Shown: positions 20,670 to 32,709 of the stretch, piece by piece
Numbering within the stretch: the stretch's first letter is position 1
Layout: each line of letters begins with the position of its first letter
Source: Trametes villosa
Taxonomy: Eukaryota > Basidiomycota > Agaricomycetes > Polyporales > Polyporaceae
Length of the DNA stretch: 64,000 bases
NCBI GenBank assembly: GCA_002964805.2
Contig: PUDQ02000003.1
Span: forward strand, 2,852,001 to 2,916,000
Direction: 5' to 3'
The notes under the pieces: model-generated
Database searches by the model: none
The model's input: only the letters and a program-made list of their open reading frames with translations
Told to the model about the DNA's origin: nothing
Program-made: the position numbers and the translations under genes

Positions 20670-23600
20670 ATGGACAAGTTCGCGACGCTCGAGCCCGTTC
20701 GGCTATACAACGCCCCCGCACCCCCAACCCCCTCTGCCAAACGGTTCTCTATTCACAAACCCTCTGCCATACACCATGCACCGCGCACGCATGCTCCCGC
20801 GCCATTTCAGGTCATCGGTCGCCTCCCGGTCGACGTGCATCTCCTCATCCTCAGCGTACTCGCTGTACCCGACATACCCGCCTACGCCCGGTGCTCGCGC
20901 GCCCTCGGCACCCTCGCCCGCGACGAACGCGTCTGGGAAGCTCGGTGGAAAGCCTTCGGGCTCGAGAAGGCACGCCTCGGCGACGTCCTCGACGCCCTCG
21001 ACGAGAAGGTCAAGGTGCAGAACGGGCTCAACCGCGGCCATGCCCCGCCCACGCTCGCCACGGAGAGCCTGGACGACGACTTCGGCGACTTCGCCTCAGT
21101 GGGGGCGCAGGCGGAAGAAATGGGCGACTTTGTCGGGGGCTTCAACTCGCCCACCCCGCGCACGCCCGCATTCTCCCAGAGCCCATCGAGCAAGACGTTC
21201 CGCGCGCAGTACATTCGCGCACACGCCCTCCTCAAGCCGCTCCTCCCCGCGCTCTCCGCCCCGCCGCACGCCGTGCTCTCCAGCCTCTTCCCGTCGCCCG
21301 CGCCCCCTTTGCGCAGCCAGGCGCACACGCTGCGCCTGCTCTCGCGCTTCCTCTCGCCCGCCGTCAAGCCGCTGCGCGCGTGGGAGACGCTGGGCGCCGC
21401 GCTCCGCGCCGCGATCGACCGCTTCGAGGACGGGCTACTCACCGCGTTTGACGTCGCGGACGGCAAGGGCGACGAGGCGGGCATGCGCGAGGCGGCGGAG
21501 GCGAGCTGGGAGGTCTGGGACGGCGCGGGCGCGGAGTGGGAGCTCGGCAAGGTGTGGGCGGAGAAGCTCGAGATCTTCTACGAGCAGAGCAAGTGGAAGC
21601 CGCTCGATAACTTCACGCAAGTGCGCTCCGTATTGTCTCGCGCGCGTGTCCGCTCACCCTTGTTCACGCAGGTCTGAGTCGGAACTGGACTTCACCGCGA
21701 TGGACGAGTTCATGGTCGAGATCCTCGCCGCGCTCGAAGAACACGGTTCGCGCGCGGTACGCGTCTTCCCGCCCGATGCGAACGTGCTCGTCGCTTTCTC
21801 GGACCGGCTCGCGAATGAAGTTGTGAGTGCATTTCGCCCACCGTATATATCCGCTCGCTTAGTGTCGCCTAGGTAGGAGAGTATGTCACCTCGCTGCTCA
21901 CCCGCGCGCGAGAAATCTCGAACGAGATCTTCCTGAAAGCTACCGCCGCGAGCTTCAAGGAGGCGTGGCGCATGGTCGACGTGATTTTGAAGGTCGGCTC
22001 CGCAAAGGACGCGCAGTTTCCGAAAACGCAGGCTGAGGACGTTGTGTACGTTCTCGCTCGGACCGTCTCACCGTCGCACGCTGACCGTTCACAGCTACCG
22101 AATGTTTGAGCCTAACATGGACGAGTACCTCGACGAGGAGGTCGAGTTCGTCAAACAAAGCTTCGAGATGACCTGCCGCGCATGGGAGAAAACGGTACGT
22201 ATCGCTTCTACTCCCTAGCCCTTGTCGGGCTCATCGGGCTTTTCTTGGTAGCTCTCAGATCATCGCGTAGTCGCAGACGCAACCCCCAACACCGAGACCG
22301 CGCGCTTCCTCGGGTCGCACAACCCCGCACAAGTCAAGCGCACCGTGCTCGCCTCCTTCACCGACGTGCTCCTCCTCCCCGTCACCATCGTCCCGCGCAC
22401 CGTCGGCGCGGTCGGCGCGGCAATCACAACAGGCGGCAACGCAGCGGTTCAAGGCATCGCAATGCTCAACCCGCAGCGCTGGGGCGCGACGAGTGCGAAT
22501 ACCGGCGGGACGGGGTCGTCCAGCTCGTTCCCGTCGTTTGGCCGGATGTCCTCGTGGGGTGGCGGGAAGGACAAGGACGGGTATGTGCGGGATTTCGAGA
22601 AGGGTGGGGATGGGATGTTGTTCGACATCGGCGCGGATGAGGAGGACGAGGACGAGAAGGCGGACGCAGCGGTGGTGAAGAACGAGAAACGCGAGAGCAC
22701 CGCGACCGCGCGATGTGAGTCCTTCGCCTCATACCCAGTGAACCATATGCTGACGACTTTCGCAGCCTCGCTGACCGTGTCGACCACCGCGGATTCTCTG
22801 AGCACAGCTGCGACGTCCGTCGAGTCCACCCGAGTCTCGACCCCAAACCCAAATCCGCCCGCATTGGACAACCTCGACCTGCTCCTATCCCTCGATACCG
22901 CGCTGGAACTCATCCACGCCGACCGCGAGTCCATGAAGCGCGCCGAGACGTTCGCGGGATATCCGGGAGCGTACGGGCATCGCGTGCGGGACACTATCGA
23001 GGAGATCTTCTGTCTCCTCCTGCAAGCGCTAGGCGACCGTCATATCAAACCCGGCTTCGATACGTACGTGATGTTGCTAGCATACGGCTGCAAGAAGTTG
23101 ACAGCCTCGCCGCAGCGCAGTCCAGCAGATGAAGTCGTACAAGCCAGACGAGCACGAAGAGACGAAGAGCGTTGCGCCTCTGCTGCAGTTCTTTGAGCTG
23201 GTGCACATCGGAGACACCATGCAGTCGATGATCCAGGTCTACTTCGACAAAGAGCTGGTATGCGTTTTCCTGCGATAATTGCGTCGACGTTCACTCACAT
23301 GAATTCGATCAGGCACCTCACATAGACAGGCACGATTTTTTGAACTCGGTGGTCCGTGAGAAGAAACGCTTCGAAGACGTGCTAGACGACTGTGTCGCAG
23401 GCGGTCTGAACGCCGCGACAGACGCGCTTATGAACCAGGTTCGCTCTGCCGTGCCATCGCAAACCCCTACCATCTACTCACACATTCTCTCGCAGGTCGA
23501 GCACATTATCCAGAAATTGACGAAGCCGAGGGAGTACTACCCGCCAGAAGACAGCCCTATGGACCTCGGGCCTACGGAGGGCTGCCGGGAAGCGATTAAG

Positions 23601-24153
23601 TGTCTGCAAATGCACTGTCAGCTACTCAAAGGCAGCACGAGCAAGGAGGTGCTGGAGGTATTTTACCAGGAAGTCGGAATTCGCCTCATCGCGTGAGTTC
23701 GCAATCTATCTCTTTCCCTGTCACGCCCATTCATTCACGTTTACATCTCTACCGAAGCATTCTGCAGAAACATCTGAAGCGGCAGATTATCTCGCTGAAC
23801 GGCGGCTTCCAAGTCATAGCGGACCTGAACGCGTACCACGCATTCATTACGTCCCTACGCGTCGCGAGCATCACCTCCGAGTTCGCCTACCTGAAGATGC
23901 TCGGGCACGTCTATGTGGTGGAGGATGCGAAGGATCTCGCGCAAATTGTGCGCGACGTGACGCGATATGGAGGCGCGTATCGACCTGAGGTGCGCTAGTC
24001 CTTCGATCGCACTAGGGCTTTCCAGTGCTAACTGCAATCTCTCAGGACATCTACGAGTTCATTCAGCGGCGGTCGGACTGGAAGAAGATCGAGAAGACGG
24101 TGGACAAGACGATGTACAACCTCTCCTTCAAGGAGGACTGCGTCGTCTGCTAG
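20670..24153 (+). CDS. RCY1: recyclin-1: F-box plus Sec10-like protein with CAAX end
   Basis: Eleven exons (20670-21620, 21679-21822, 21873-22045, 22095-22194, 22252-22714, 22766-23063, 23116-23257, 23313-23438, 23496-23692, 23758-23989, 24046-24153) give 977 residues. An F-box lies at about residues 50-95 (IGRLPVDVHLLILSVLAVPD, then CSRALGTLARDERVW). The rest follows the exocyst Sec10-like fold of recyclin/Pof6, with conserved segments such as LDTALELIHADRESMKRAE and LNGGFQVIADLNAYHAFI. The protein ends CVVC, a CAAX box with Cys as last residue, predicting farnesylation. Yeast Rcy1 acts in endocytic recycling with Skp1; membrane attachment through the prenyl group is expected. A Gly/Ser-rich, acidic insert occupies about residues 500-620. 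Splice acceptors at 21678 and 23757 were chosen because the nearer AG breaks the frame. Confidence 0.87.
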
Positions 24154-24374
24154 CCCGGCGCCCCGGCCCGGCCGCCTTCATCCGCCCTGGAATCGCGCGT
24201 GACGTCAGCGAGCCGCGGCGCAGCGGGCGACGGGCGCCACCGCGCATCTCCCTTAAGACCCGCCCGATCGTCCGCGTCCCGCCTCTCCCTCTCCTCTCGT
24301 CTGCCCACCACCCTACAGCTATCTATCTCCTGTACGACTCCTTACTTCACGCCCCCATCCTCACGCCTAGCATC

Positions 24375-24876
24375 ATGTCCATTCCCGAGTTCTCGCTCCG
24401 CCTCCAGCACGGTACGTGCCCCTCGCATCGCAGCCACCGATAACGACCTCACCCACCCCTCCGCAGGCATCACCGGCGGCTTCGCGCCCCCGACGCCCGA
24501 GGCCATCATCACGATCACGGGCATCCCCACCCAGAACCTGCTGAACATCACGGCCGCGCACCGCCCGAAGGGCACGCCCTCGCTGCAGGACGCCGTGCCC
24601 AAGTCCATCTCCGCCGCGGACGCGCACACCGCCGCGCTCGTCGGCGAGCTCAAGCAGATCCTGAGCGGCCTCCCGACCGAGTCCCCGCCCGGGAGCGAGG
24701 ACATCTACGGGCTCGACACGAGCATCGCGTTCGGCTCCGACGATCTCCAGTGGCAGAACGGCGGCCCGCAGGGGTGTGGATCGGGCGGGAGCGCGGTGCA
24801 GGCGTCGGACGAGGAGAAGGCGAAGTTCAAGCGTGCGGTGGAGATCGTGAAGGAGCTGCAGAGCAAGGAGGCGTAG
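24375..24876 (+). CDS. small conserved-looking unknown protein
   Basis: Two exons (24375-24411 and 24467-24876) give 148 residues. The protein starts MSIPEFSLRLQHG, continues with ITGGFAPPTPEAIITITG, and ends in a Lys/Glu helix (EEKAKFKRAVEIVKELQSKEA). A Gly/Ser/Gln-rich stretch sits at about residues 112-127. There is no signal peptide, membrane segment or known motif. It starts 222 bp after the recyclin stop on the same strand, with a pyrimidine-rich leader (TCTCCCTC runs) between. The regular codon use and an intron keeping the frame make it a likely real gene of unknown function. Confidence 0.6.
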
Positions 24877-25170
24877 TGCGCGGCGGACGATGAGAGAAAC
24901 GGACGTGAGGTAATCGAAGTGTTTGTATACCAGCTGTTTGTACAATCTACACAGGAACGGATGCGGAAAGGAGTCATTTGCGCGAAGATCTCTGGTTCGT
25001 CAAGTGGGTTGAACGCCTAGGGACCGATTGCACGCATTGGAAGGCGTAAACACGGGTCTCGCGCCGCCTCAACACAGCTAGTGTATAACGAGTAGATGGG
25101 CCTATCCCAATTCAAGAAGCGTTCGCTACGAAAGCACTGTACGACATATATAGTGGATACTATCAGGCTG
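24877..25170. other. intergenic, nothing recognised
   Basis: No gene or repeat seen. Confidence 0.4.
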
Positions 25171-25547
25171 TCAGGCTTCGGGAATTGGCTGCCCATGAGT
25201 ATCTATACCCGGTACTAAACCAAGGAAGTCAGCCGCTCTCGCCAGCAGTCGATCCCCAGCATCGTACAAGTCTGACGTCGAGGGAATGGAATCACCACGC
25301 CCAGGCTCGGTAAGTATTCTCGTTGCGACGATGCTGAGGCTGGCGTATCCGACATACACGTCACGGTAGCGGACCCACGCTTACGCTCCCGCAAGAGGTG
25401 CGTTACCTCCTTGTGTGATTCGCGCGGGGTCCCCGGACGATAGAGCGATGAGTCCCGGTAGGCGGCAAGCTCGTGTATATGTTGCGAATCGAAGTGGTTC
25501 GCGGCGCGTCCGAAGACTAGGCGCATGAGTGGAATCAGATCGTACAT
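25171..25547 (-). pseudogene. unknown coding fragment with a 5-nt frame disruption
   Basis: From ATG 25547 one frame reads MYDLIPLMRLVFGRAANHF..., SSLYRPGTPRESHKE and LLRE. Coding-like sequence then continues in another frame (WVRYRDVYVGYASLSIVATR, LARAADFLGLVPG) to a stop at 25171. The switch occurs at about 25393-25400, where CGTAA or an equivalent 5-nt unit appears to be inserted. No intron with GT..AG ends and the right phase explains it. No family is recognised. It could be a decayed gene, or one exon of a gene whose splicing I cannot see. Confidence 0.35.
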
Positions 25548-25698
25548 GGTAGATGTCTTTTCTTCCTGCTCCTAAATCTACTCGCGGGTCGATCCGATGA
25601 GTCGACGTCCAACTCTACCACCTGCTAAACGGCGACGTCGTGAGCGAACGACAGCACAAGAGGCGCCGACGAGCTACTCACCGCACGCAGCAATTCGT

Positions 25699-26062
25699 CT
25701 AAACGGTACTATATGCACAAAAGCTGCAGAGACAACACATGCCGTCGAAGCACTCGCGCAGGGAGCAGCACCACTGCGCCGCCTACGACCCGCCCCTCGC
25801 CCATCAGCCCTCGCCAGCAGAGAGCAAAGAAAAAGCGACGTACGCATCCCCCTTCTTCGTCCTCCAAGGCGTCGGGCGAGGAGTAGATGAGGGCGGTGCC
25901 CGAGTCGGACCCGCCGCGGATGCGTTCTGCGGGGCCGTACTGGCGAGGCGGTGCCCGGACCTCGAGAGACATGGAGGGAGAGGCCGTGGGCTCCGGTTGA
26001 AGAGATTTGTGCGCGCGGGGCGGGTAGGCGGGGTGTTCGGATTGTGGGGTGGGGGAGGCCAT
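25699..26062 (-). CDS. small AERIRGG cysteine-rich protein, paralog 1
   Basis: Two exons (26062-25844 and 25782-25699) give 100 residues. Exon 1 is Pro/Ser-rich and ends with PAERIRGG followed by an acidic linker. Exon 2 supplies a cysteine-dense tail (WCCSLRECFDGMCCLCSFC, seven Cys in 19 residues). The 61-nt intron (GTACGT..TAG) is needed to reach this tail; reading through it gives an unrelated Arg-rich end. The motif is shared with the gene at 27112-27409. Such short proteins with a disordered N-terminus, RGG motif and Cys-rich end are common in agaricomycetes; the Cys cluster suggests palmitoylation and membrane attachment, but the function is not known. Confidence 0.6.
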
Positions 26063-27111
26063 GGGATGGTCGCTGTGTGCCGCGGGGCGTGTGGCGGAGA
26101 GCAGGAGCAGCGGGTGTGCTGCACAACGCGCGGGATCTAGAAAGGAGGAGAGGGGAAAGTGCAAAGAGGTACAGCACGTCGAGTAGGGCTGCCCCCAAAA
26201 TCAATATGTCGTGCCTCTGCCGCCGCAGTTGACGTCCAGCGCCGAGGGCCAACCAGTTTGGGTGGGAACATGCCCGCGGGGCCAGTGTAGGACCGGGAGG
26301 TGCAGCGGTGGCGGTGGAGGTGCCATGACCGTAAGATGATCAGACAGACGGACAGGCAGGCAGTGGAGTACACAGCCGCCCACAGATGGTCGGTCCTAGG
26401 TCAAGATGCCGTTCCGCGGGAGGGGGCAGTGTAGATGAGAGGACAAGCGGCGTCACATGTATCATGCCTCGCTGCGAATATATTCAGAATGCTCTGCGTC
26501 GCAGTATAAGGGATGGGCGCACCGACGTCGCGAGACCATGACCTCCGTGGACGATGAAAGGCGAACTAGCCCACGTCCAAAATTCCAGTCGCGACGGGCA
26601 GCGAGCATACTCAACTCACAGATGGCACGCTCAAGCCACTCCCCGACTCAGTGTGTTCTTGAACTTCATGGGAAGAGTGCGCTGTGCGACCGGGCGCACG
26701 CCACATGGGGTGGCAGGTTCATATCCCAGCGTAGGATGCTACCCGACAAACCTGCAGCAAGAGACGCATCAGGGACGAACAGGACGCAGAACATAAGAAC
26801 ATACGAGTCGTCGAGGGTCGTTTGCGACAGCGTGGCGCACTTTCGCAGAACGAACATTCACTTTATCTTTGATGATGCAAACACGGCCGGAACACAAGGG
26901 TCGACGTCTAGAAATACATAGTAGTGTCCGCTAGGCGCGTCATGTATGATACAGGTCCATGTAAAGAGAGCACATTATACGTTATGGCAGAGAGGGTATG
27001 ATATCGAGCCGTGTATGGGAGTAGTGCCAGGTGCCTGCAAAGAAAGAGTGAGAGAACGCACAACATAGGGGAGCCGAATGACATACCGGCTAAGCACTGG
27101 GATGGAAGCGT
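26063..27111. other. intergenic between the two small Cys-rich paralogs
   Basis: About 1 kb. Open frames on both strands have no recognisable content and no splice-supported structure. It probably holds the promoter of paralog 1 and the 3' region of paralog 2. Confidence 0.4.
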
Positions 27112-27409
27112 CTAACAGCAGATGCAGGGAATGGGAATGATGTAACATATGCTGCCGTCCTGCAAAGATGCGCGCGTGGTTAGGATAGACAGTTCGACAG
27201 CGGCACGAAAATGGGGCGCGCACCGGACAAGGAACACAACCGCCTCGAATACGCTCAGCAGCGCCGGTCTGACGCTCCGGTGCGGGGGCCTTGGAGGACA
27301 TGGTAGGAACGGCCGAAGGCTGGGCCTGAATGGGGCGCGGACCCCTGGTGGGCGAGGAGAGGCGGGCGGTGGGCGGGTAGGTGAGCGAGTCGGCGGCGGG
27401 GGAAGACAT
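27112..27409 (-). CDS. small AERIRGG cysteine-rich protein, paralog 2
   Basis: Two exons (27409-27224 and 27159-27112) give 77 residues. Exon 1 is Pro/Ser/Thr-rich and ends AAERIRGGCVPCP; exon 2 adds DGSICYIIPIPCICC and the stop. I recognise this ending, a short hydrophobic Cys-containing tail after RIRGGC.PCP, from agaricomycete predicted proteins, but no function is established. The tail could be lipid-modified. The start at 27409 (MSSPAAD) was chosen over 27517 because the upstream part is only Ser/Thr repeats. Confidence 0.65.
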
Positions 27410-27591
27410 TATGCTGGGCGTCGTGAAGGTCGTCGTCGTGGTTGAAGCGAGGGTGGGGGAAAGCCTGGCCATGCTGCACTTTATAGCGATCGGCGAGGAG
27501 GAGAGGGAGGAGCCCACCCGACGATGCTATGACGTCGTCGCACACGCCTTGAGCGCACTTCCATCTTGCTGCAGACAGGATCCGTTGCATC

Positions 27592-27677
27592 GGCCCAATG
27601 GTCTAGAGGTAAGATACTTGCTTTGGGTGCTTCAGCACGATTGCAAGGGATCCCGGGTTCGAATCCCGGTTGGGCCC
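27592..27677 (+). tRNA. tRNA-Pro (anticodon TGG) with intron
   Basis: The acceptor arms GGCCCAA and TTGGGCC pair over 7 bp. The anticodon stem is CTTGC/GCAAG with anticodon TGG, interrupted after position 37 by a 14-nt intron. The T arm is CCGGG-TTCGAAT-CCCGG, which is also the B box. A T5 tract directly downstream is a Pol III terminator. Confidence 0.92.
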
Positions 27678-27791
27678 TTTTTGCTTCCCCCGTCTCTGGC
27701 CGCTCATTCGAGGTCCATCACTGCTCAGTTGAAGTACTGTTGCAAAGCCGCCCCCACAATTGTGTTCGTTGCTTCGTGTTGCAGCCTCCGA

Positions 27792-29798
27792 CTATCCGCC
27801 TCCTTGCGAAGACAGCCCCGCGACGACTTTCCGCTCTACATGACTCGCAAAACTCTCAAACAGTCCTCTATCCTTCCCCTTCAGCCAGTCAAACACCAGC
27901 CCAACACCCGCCTCCCCTCCCTCTGTTTTCGTTCCTTCCTCGCATCGCACCCTGCAGACCAACTGCAGCGGAGCAGTTGGGGGGATCGGGTCGGCATCCA
28001 TCGCATCCCGTCTCTTCCTCCTCGCCGCCCGGGACCAGGTGCACTCTGTCGCGGAAACGACCAGGTCGAGCGCTTCGGATGTTGAGTTTATTGAGCTCTC
28101 TCGGATGCTCAACCCGCCGACGGCATTCAGGACTGCGCGGGCGAGTATTTCGACTTGCGACACGGAGTGTCCTCGGGGCAGCGGCTGGTGTAGAGAGTTC
28201 CGCGCGGGCAAGAGGTGCTGCGTGCCATGGTGCGATATTCGTGCTAGCGACTGGGATTCTGTCAGTACACATCTGAGAGACGGAATACATAGACTTACGT
28301 CGGGCAAGCGAATATCCCCAAAGGACCACGCCACCACCCATCGTCGCGTCTGCCCCTGCACCAACTCCGCGATCGCATAATTGTCGACCTGCCCTCTGCA
28401 TTACGGTCACTGCCGGCCAAGGATACAGCCGCGCTCACCTCTTTATCCCGCAGTGCCTGCACGATATGCGCAAGGCTCGACATCTTCCCCAACATAGACG
28501 TAAACCATCTTTCGTCACGATTCAGCCCTCGTTAGTTCGACCGCACTCCACGCCGTTCGTATACACTCACCTGCACCTATCCCGTACCCTTAGGCTCTCC
28601 TCCACCATCCGCCCGACGAACGCCGCCTCGCCCCCAGGAGTGATCATCTCCACGTCCGCGCCCGTGCACACCTGCAGCCATCTGCATCAGCTCTGCGTTC
28701 AGGCGCGAATGTAGGGGGCGTACAGCGTTTGGGCCGAATTCCTTCGCTTCGGCTGAGCGCTGCACCTCTTCGCGGCTGGCGTAGAACGGGGGATTGCACA
28801 TCGTGAAGTCGTACACAGCGCTGTCGCTGTGGTGCTCCCGTCAGAGATCTCTGAAAGACATCGGGCGAGAGAATAAGCACAGACCTATCGAACAACGGAT
28901 CAAGGACAGGTCCCGCGGGATCCGCCTCGCGCACCGCGATCCGGTCCTCGAGCCCATTCGCCCGGACGTTCTCTCGCGCGGAGTCAAGCGACAGCGCGTC
29001 GATATCTATCCGAGCCCAGTGAGCTGAGTTCCCGGGTCCAGCGCACGCAGGGAGCGCGTCGCGCACCTGTCGCGACGAACGACCAGTGCGCCTGCGATCG
29101 GCATCCGAGGAGGGCGTATATCGCCGACGCGCCTGTTCCTCTAGGCCGGACGGCTAGTAAGCGAGCCTGGAGTTGATTGGTGGTGCGAATGTATGCGTAC
29201 ATATCGATACCACGGATCATCCGGTTTGGGTCTTCCCCCAGCGCGAGTGCGGCGGTGTCCATCACATCCTCGAGCCATAGGATATAGTTGAGCCTGCAAT
29301 GGACGGTTCAATCCGGTATGAGCGCACGTCGGCCGCGACTTCGCGCACCTGTTCGGAACCTGCCAGAGGACGGTATGAGGGCGAGTCGTCACAGCGCAGA
29401 TGTTTGGCGTGACTGACGGGAGGACAGAGCCGCCCTGGGGGCAGCACGACGCGCAGCCCGAAGTCGCGGAGCAGGATCGCTTCGGTCAATAGCCTGCGTG
29501 GACAGCCATCTTCTTCAGTATCCCGATGCTGGAGCCCCGAGGCTGAAGGAGTGGCAGCACGAGGGGAGCGCTGCTTACCTCTGCGAAGCTTCGTTCTTGA
29601 AGTCGATCGTCGCGCCCTTCGCGGTGAGGATGATGCTACCAGAGGCGACGCCGCGCGAGAGTAGTCATGCGATTCTGGCTATGAGCACCTATGAAACCCA
29701 CACATGGCCGTAGAGACTTACTGCGGCTTGAGCGGCGGATGAAACTCCGCGAGGGCGAGGAAGTCTGGAGGCGTGCGATACGGATTCCGAGGATGCAT
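27792..29798 (-). CDS. METTL16-type U6 snRNA m6A methyltransferase
   Basis: Twelve exons on the minus strand (29798-29722, 29635-29579, 29493-29418, 29359-29349, 29293-29201, 29140-29067, 29005-28885, 28826-28724, 28671-28571, 28508-28439, 28388-28299, 28250-27792) give 443 residues. The N-terminus MHPRNPYRTPPDFLALAEF is typical of the METTL16/RlmF family. SAM-binding motif I is IDIGTGASAIYALLG, and the catalytic motif is NPPFYAS (NPPF) at about residue 205. RWFTSMLGK and QGQTRRWVVAWSF are further family motifs. The family methylates A43 of U6 snRNA and, in animals, MAT2A hairpins. The C-terminal extension is diverged. The fourth exon is only 11 nt. The tRNA-Pro gene lies 115 bp past its stop. 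Confidence 0.88.
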
Positions 29799-30524
29799 CG
29801 TTGCAGAGGTGTGCGGAAGACGACTCGAAGGGATCACCGAGGTTTATTCGAGTATGGCAACCTTTGTCTTCGAGATGGTTAAGTAGGTTGTTGTTTGATA
29901 CCACCCTCCGGAGCTGCAGGAGAAACGATGAGCCTGAGTTCGCGCTGAAGCTGAGCCTGAGGATACTTCGCTCGACTCAAAAGCTCCTCAGAAACTCGGA
30001 GGAATTTGCTCACAGCTTCTTATCCACCGCGTAGAGGTGCGCAGTTTCTCTACGTATGGTATCTGCAGAGGAGTGAACGGACACGGCTGGTTGCCAGTGC
30101 GCGAGTGGCCGTTAGTAGGAAGAAGGAAAGAACGGGCGTCAATGGAGCTGGACCCTGGTATATGGGTGGCACACTCAGCGAAAGCGTCGCATGCAACGCA
30201 GACGTCGTGACATGATGAGCACGGCTACGGTTGTATCATCACACAGAAGCAGGCACGCAGTACTTGTATCGGCGGTGCGAGTACGAGCAGAACATCTGGT
30301 AATGATTCCTCGGGCCTACGGGTGCGCATACGCATACAAGTTAATGTACGACAGTGGCGACGCCAACGCGGAGAAGGCGCAGGTCAAAGCGAATGCCCTC
30401 AGCCAGACCAAAAAGTGCCTTGATCGGCTGCTATCCACAGTAGCATCCACTGCACCGAGTGATAACGGGTGCGTCGCCTTTGCATCGCCTGGAGTGGTGG
30501 TAATATACCACTCACATACGAGCC
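29799..30524. other. intergenic, nothing recognised
   Basis: About 0.7 kb between the METTL16-like start and the F-box gene end, holding only short frames without content. Confidence 0.4.
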
Positions 30525-32072
30525 TCATAGTCGCAAGTCCTCCTCCTCGACAGTCAGCCTCAGCGGACGCCGAACGGCCCACCACGGCGTCCCCCGCACC
30601 TCGCTGTGCTCGATGCCGCCATCCGTCCAGGTCGCCTTGCGCGTTTTCAACGCGTCGCGCGGGCCCTGCACAGAAAGCACCGCCGTCTGCAGTGTCGGCA
30701 CCGCCGCAGCCAGCCGTCGCAGGTACGCCTCAAGGTCGAGGTCCTGCGCCGACTTCTCTGCGACCCCGAGAGGATGTGTATCGAACGGGAAGCTCGTGGG
30801 GTCGATGTGTTCCGTGTAGATGTTGAGCACGAAATGCCGCAAGGGCGTATGTTGCAGCGCGTCCACGAGATCGTCCTGGGCGTGCAGACGTTAGATGATA
30901 ATAGCCACATAAAACCCCAAACCTCGTACCAGTACATCGGACACGACGACATCGGCGTGCTTACCCCCCTCCAGGCGGCCCTCGATCGTGAGCATCTCCT
31001 GCCGCGACCCGCCCGGTCCTCGGAAGACATCGAACTTGCCGTCGCCCCTCGGCCCTTGGATATCCACGCCCCATTCGCCGAGCTCGAGCTGACGTGGGCA
31101 GGCATGCGGGATCACAGCATTGAACATGCGACTCATCGAACGAGGACATAATGCCAAGCCTGGGCGCAGCGCGACGCGGTCGATCTGGCACATCAAACCG
31201 AGGGCGTAGAGGTCGTCCAGTGTACCCGTGAACTCGCGGAGCCGCTCCCAAGTGCGCAGCGCCTGCTGCTGCTGGGAGATGTTCCGCGTGCGGGCTGCAG
31301 TGGTCCCCTGGAAGAAGTATTGGGTGAGGCGCATTGCGAATGAGAGATTTTCCAGGTTGGGATATGCGATGATGAGGGGCAATGTGAGCGGGACTGTCGC
31401 TTCGCGGAGGTGGAGAGTGCGCATGCGAGGGTAGACGATGTCCGGACTAGGCGCGATCGTGGGGTGGGTGCACCAGTACGTGATGTCAAGCTCTTCGAGT
31501 GTCGACGCGAGATTTTGTAGGTGTCGGACGGGATGGTAGTCTGGCCACACGTTTTCTGCGAATAACCCACTTGAGAAGCGGTCGTCACTTGTTAAGCATA
31601 CGACAGCGAGGCGTTTGAGACCGCAGCGAAGGCCCGATAGGGCGTTTAAGGAATGCACGTCGGCCTGGGGTATCTCCAGCTCCTGGAGGGGAAAGCCAGC
31701 AAATGATTCGGCGAACACCGTAGGGAGGGTAGTATCGATCAATGCACCGTGTACGGCGAGAGACTGTAGATTGACCATGCGAGGGAGGGCTTTAGCGAGC
31801 TCAAGAGAGGAAGAACTTGATAGGTCGGAAAATAAGAGCTTCAGGCCGCGGATTAGCTCAAAACGCTCGTTTGGTTGAGCGAAAAGGAAGGCCAGGAGTG
31901 AGCGCAAGCTGGGGTCAGACTTGATGATTGGGGGGCTCTTGAAGAGATGGCGAGGTCCATGTGCATACAGAAAGCGGGAAGTGCGCATGAGGCGGGCACA
32001 GTCCTGGACCGAAGCTTGAGCCATAACCTGGAGGAGGACATCGTAGTTAAGGACGGGCGATGTAGGTGGCAT
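30525..32072 (-). CDS. F-box-type protein of the expanded agaricomycete family
   Basis: Two exons (32072-30930 and 30875-30525) give 497 residues. The first ~50 residues form an F-box-like start (LNYDVLLQVMAQASVQDCAR, then LMRTSRFLYAHGPRHLF), expected to bind Skp1. The following region has weak leucine-rich spacing (LKRLAVVCL, LEELDITYW, MRTLHLREA, LENLSFAMR), as in substrate-binding parts of SCF adaptors. The C-terminal exon is charged and ends LRLTVEEEDLRL. Targets are unknown; these genes are numerous and fast-evolving in mushrooms. It is divergent from the acid phosphatase gene with about 640 bp between. Confidence 0.75.
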
Positions 32073-32709
32073 GTCGGAGGAGCTGCCAATGGGTATAGAT
32101 GATCAGTATGTTTTCTACCATCTTGAAGGATAAAGTAAAATGGAATAAATGTTGGCGGTGAGGACTCCGCCCGATACAGGGTTTGGAGTACTACCACAGG
32201 TGTCATGGGCGTACAGAGGGGTACCGGGGCATGCAGTGAGCGACTACTCACGACAGATGTATTCTATCGAGCTGTTTGTTAATGCGCTTGGCTGGTCGTT
32301 GACGGCGTCGATACATAGCGCTGCGGCCAGTGCTGGAAGGTGGAGTGAAGTGCTCACTGCTGATGCATAATTCGCTGGCAGATGGTGGAGGGAAGCAAGG
32401 AGGACGCGTCGTGAAGCGCCGGGACCTTGTCCAGTACTTGTCGCCGCATGTTTCAGTGACTCATCCCTAAATGCTGCATATGTCGAGAACATAAGTATGT
32501 CGAGCGCACTCCAGACGCAGAACGAACGTCCCAAACGCTGGAGGAGCACGCGTCCAACGTGTCGGCCAACCACAGTCGGGCCATTTCATGCCTTAGGTCA
32601 CGTGGATTGTCCGTGACCGTATCTGGAGTAGGGCGCGCGAGGAGCGGCGACGAGCAGCGCCCCGACTACGACGAGCTGCTCTCCTTCGACAGCGGCAAGG
32701 GCGACTGCG
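32073..32709. other. divergent promoter region (F-box / acid phosphatase)
   Basis: No gene seen; expected to hold both promoters. Confidence 0.4.

Noticed and set aside
20651..21876. Long Arg-rich frames overlapping recyclin-1 exon 1 in other frames
   Set aside because: Composition is that of shifted frames of GC-rich coding DNA; the F-box frame is the real one.
27381..28276. Plus-strand frames overlapping the tRNA and the METTL16-like 3' end
   Set aside because: They read through the tRNA gene and antisense to a conserved gene.
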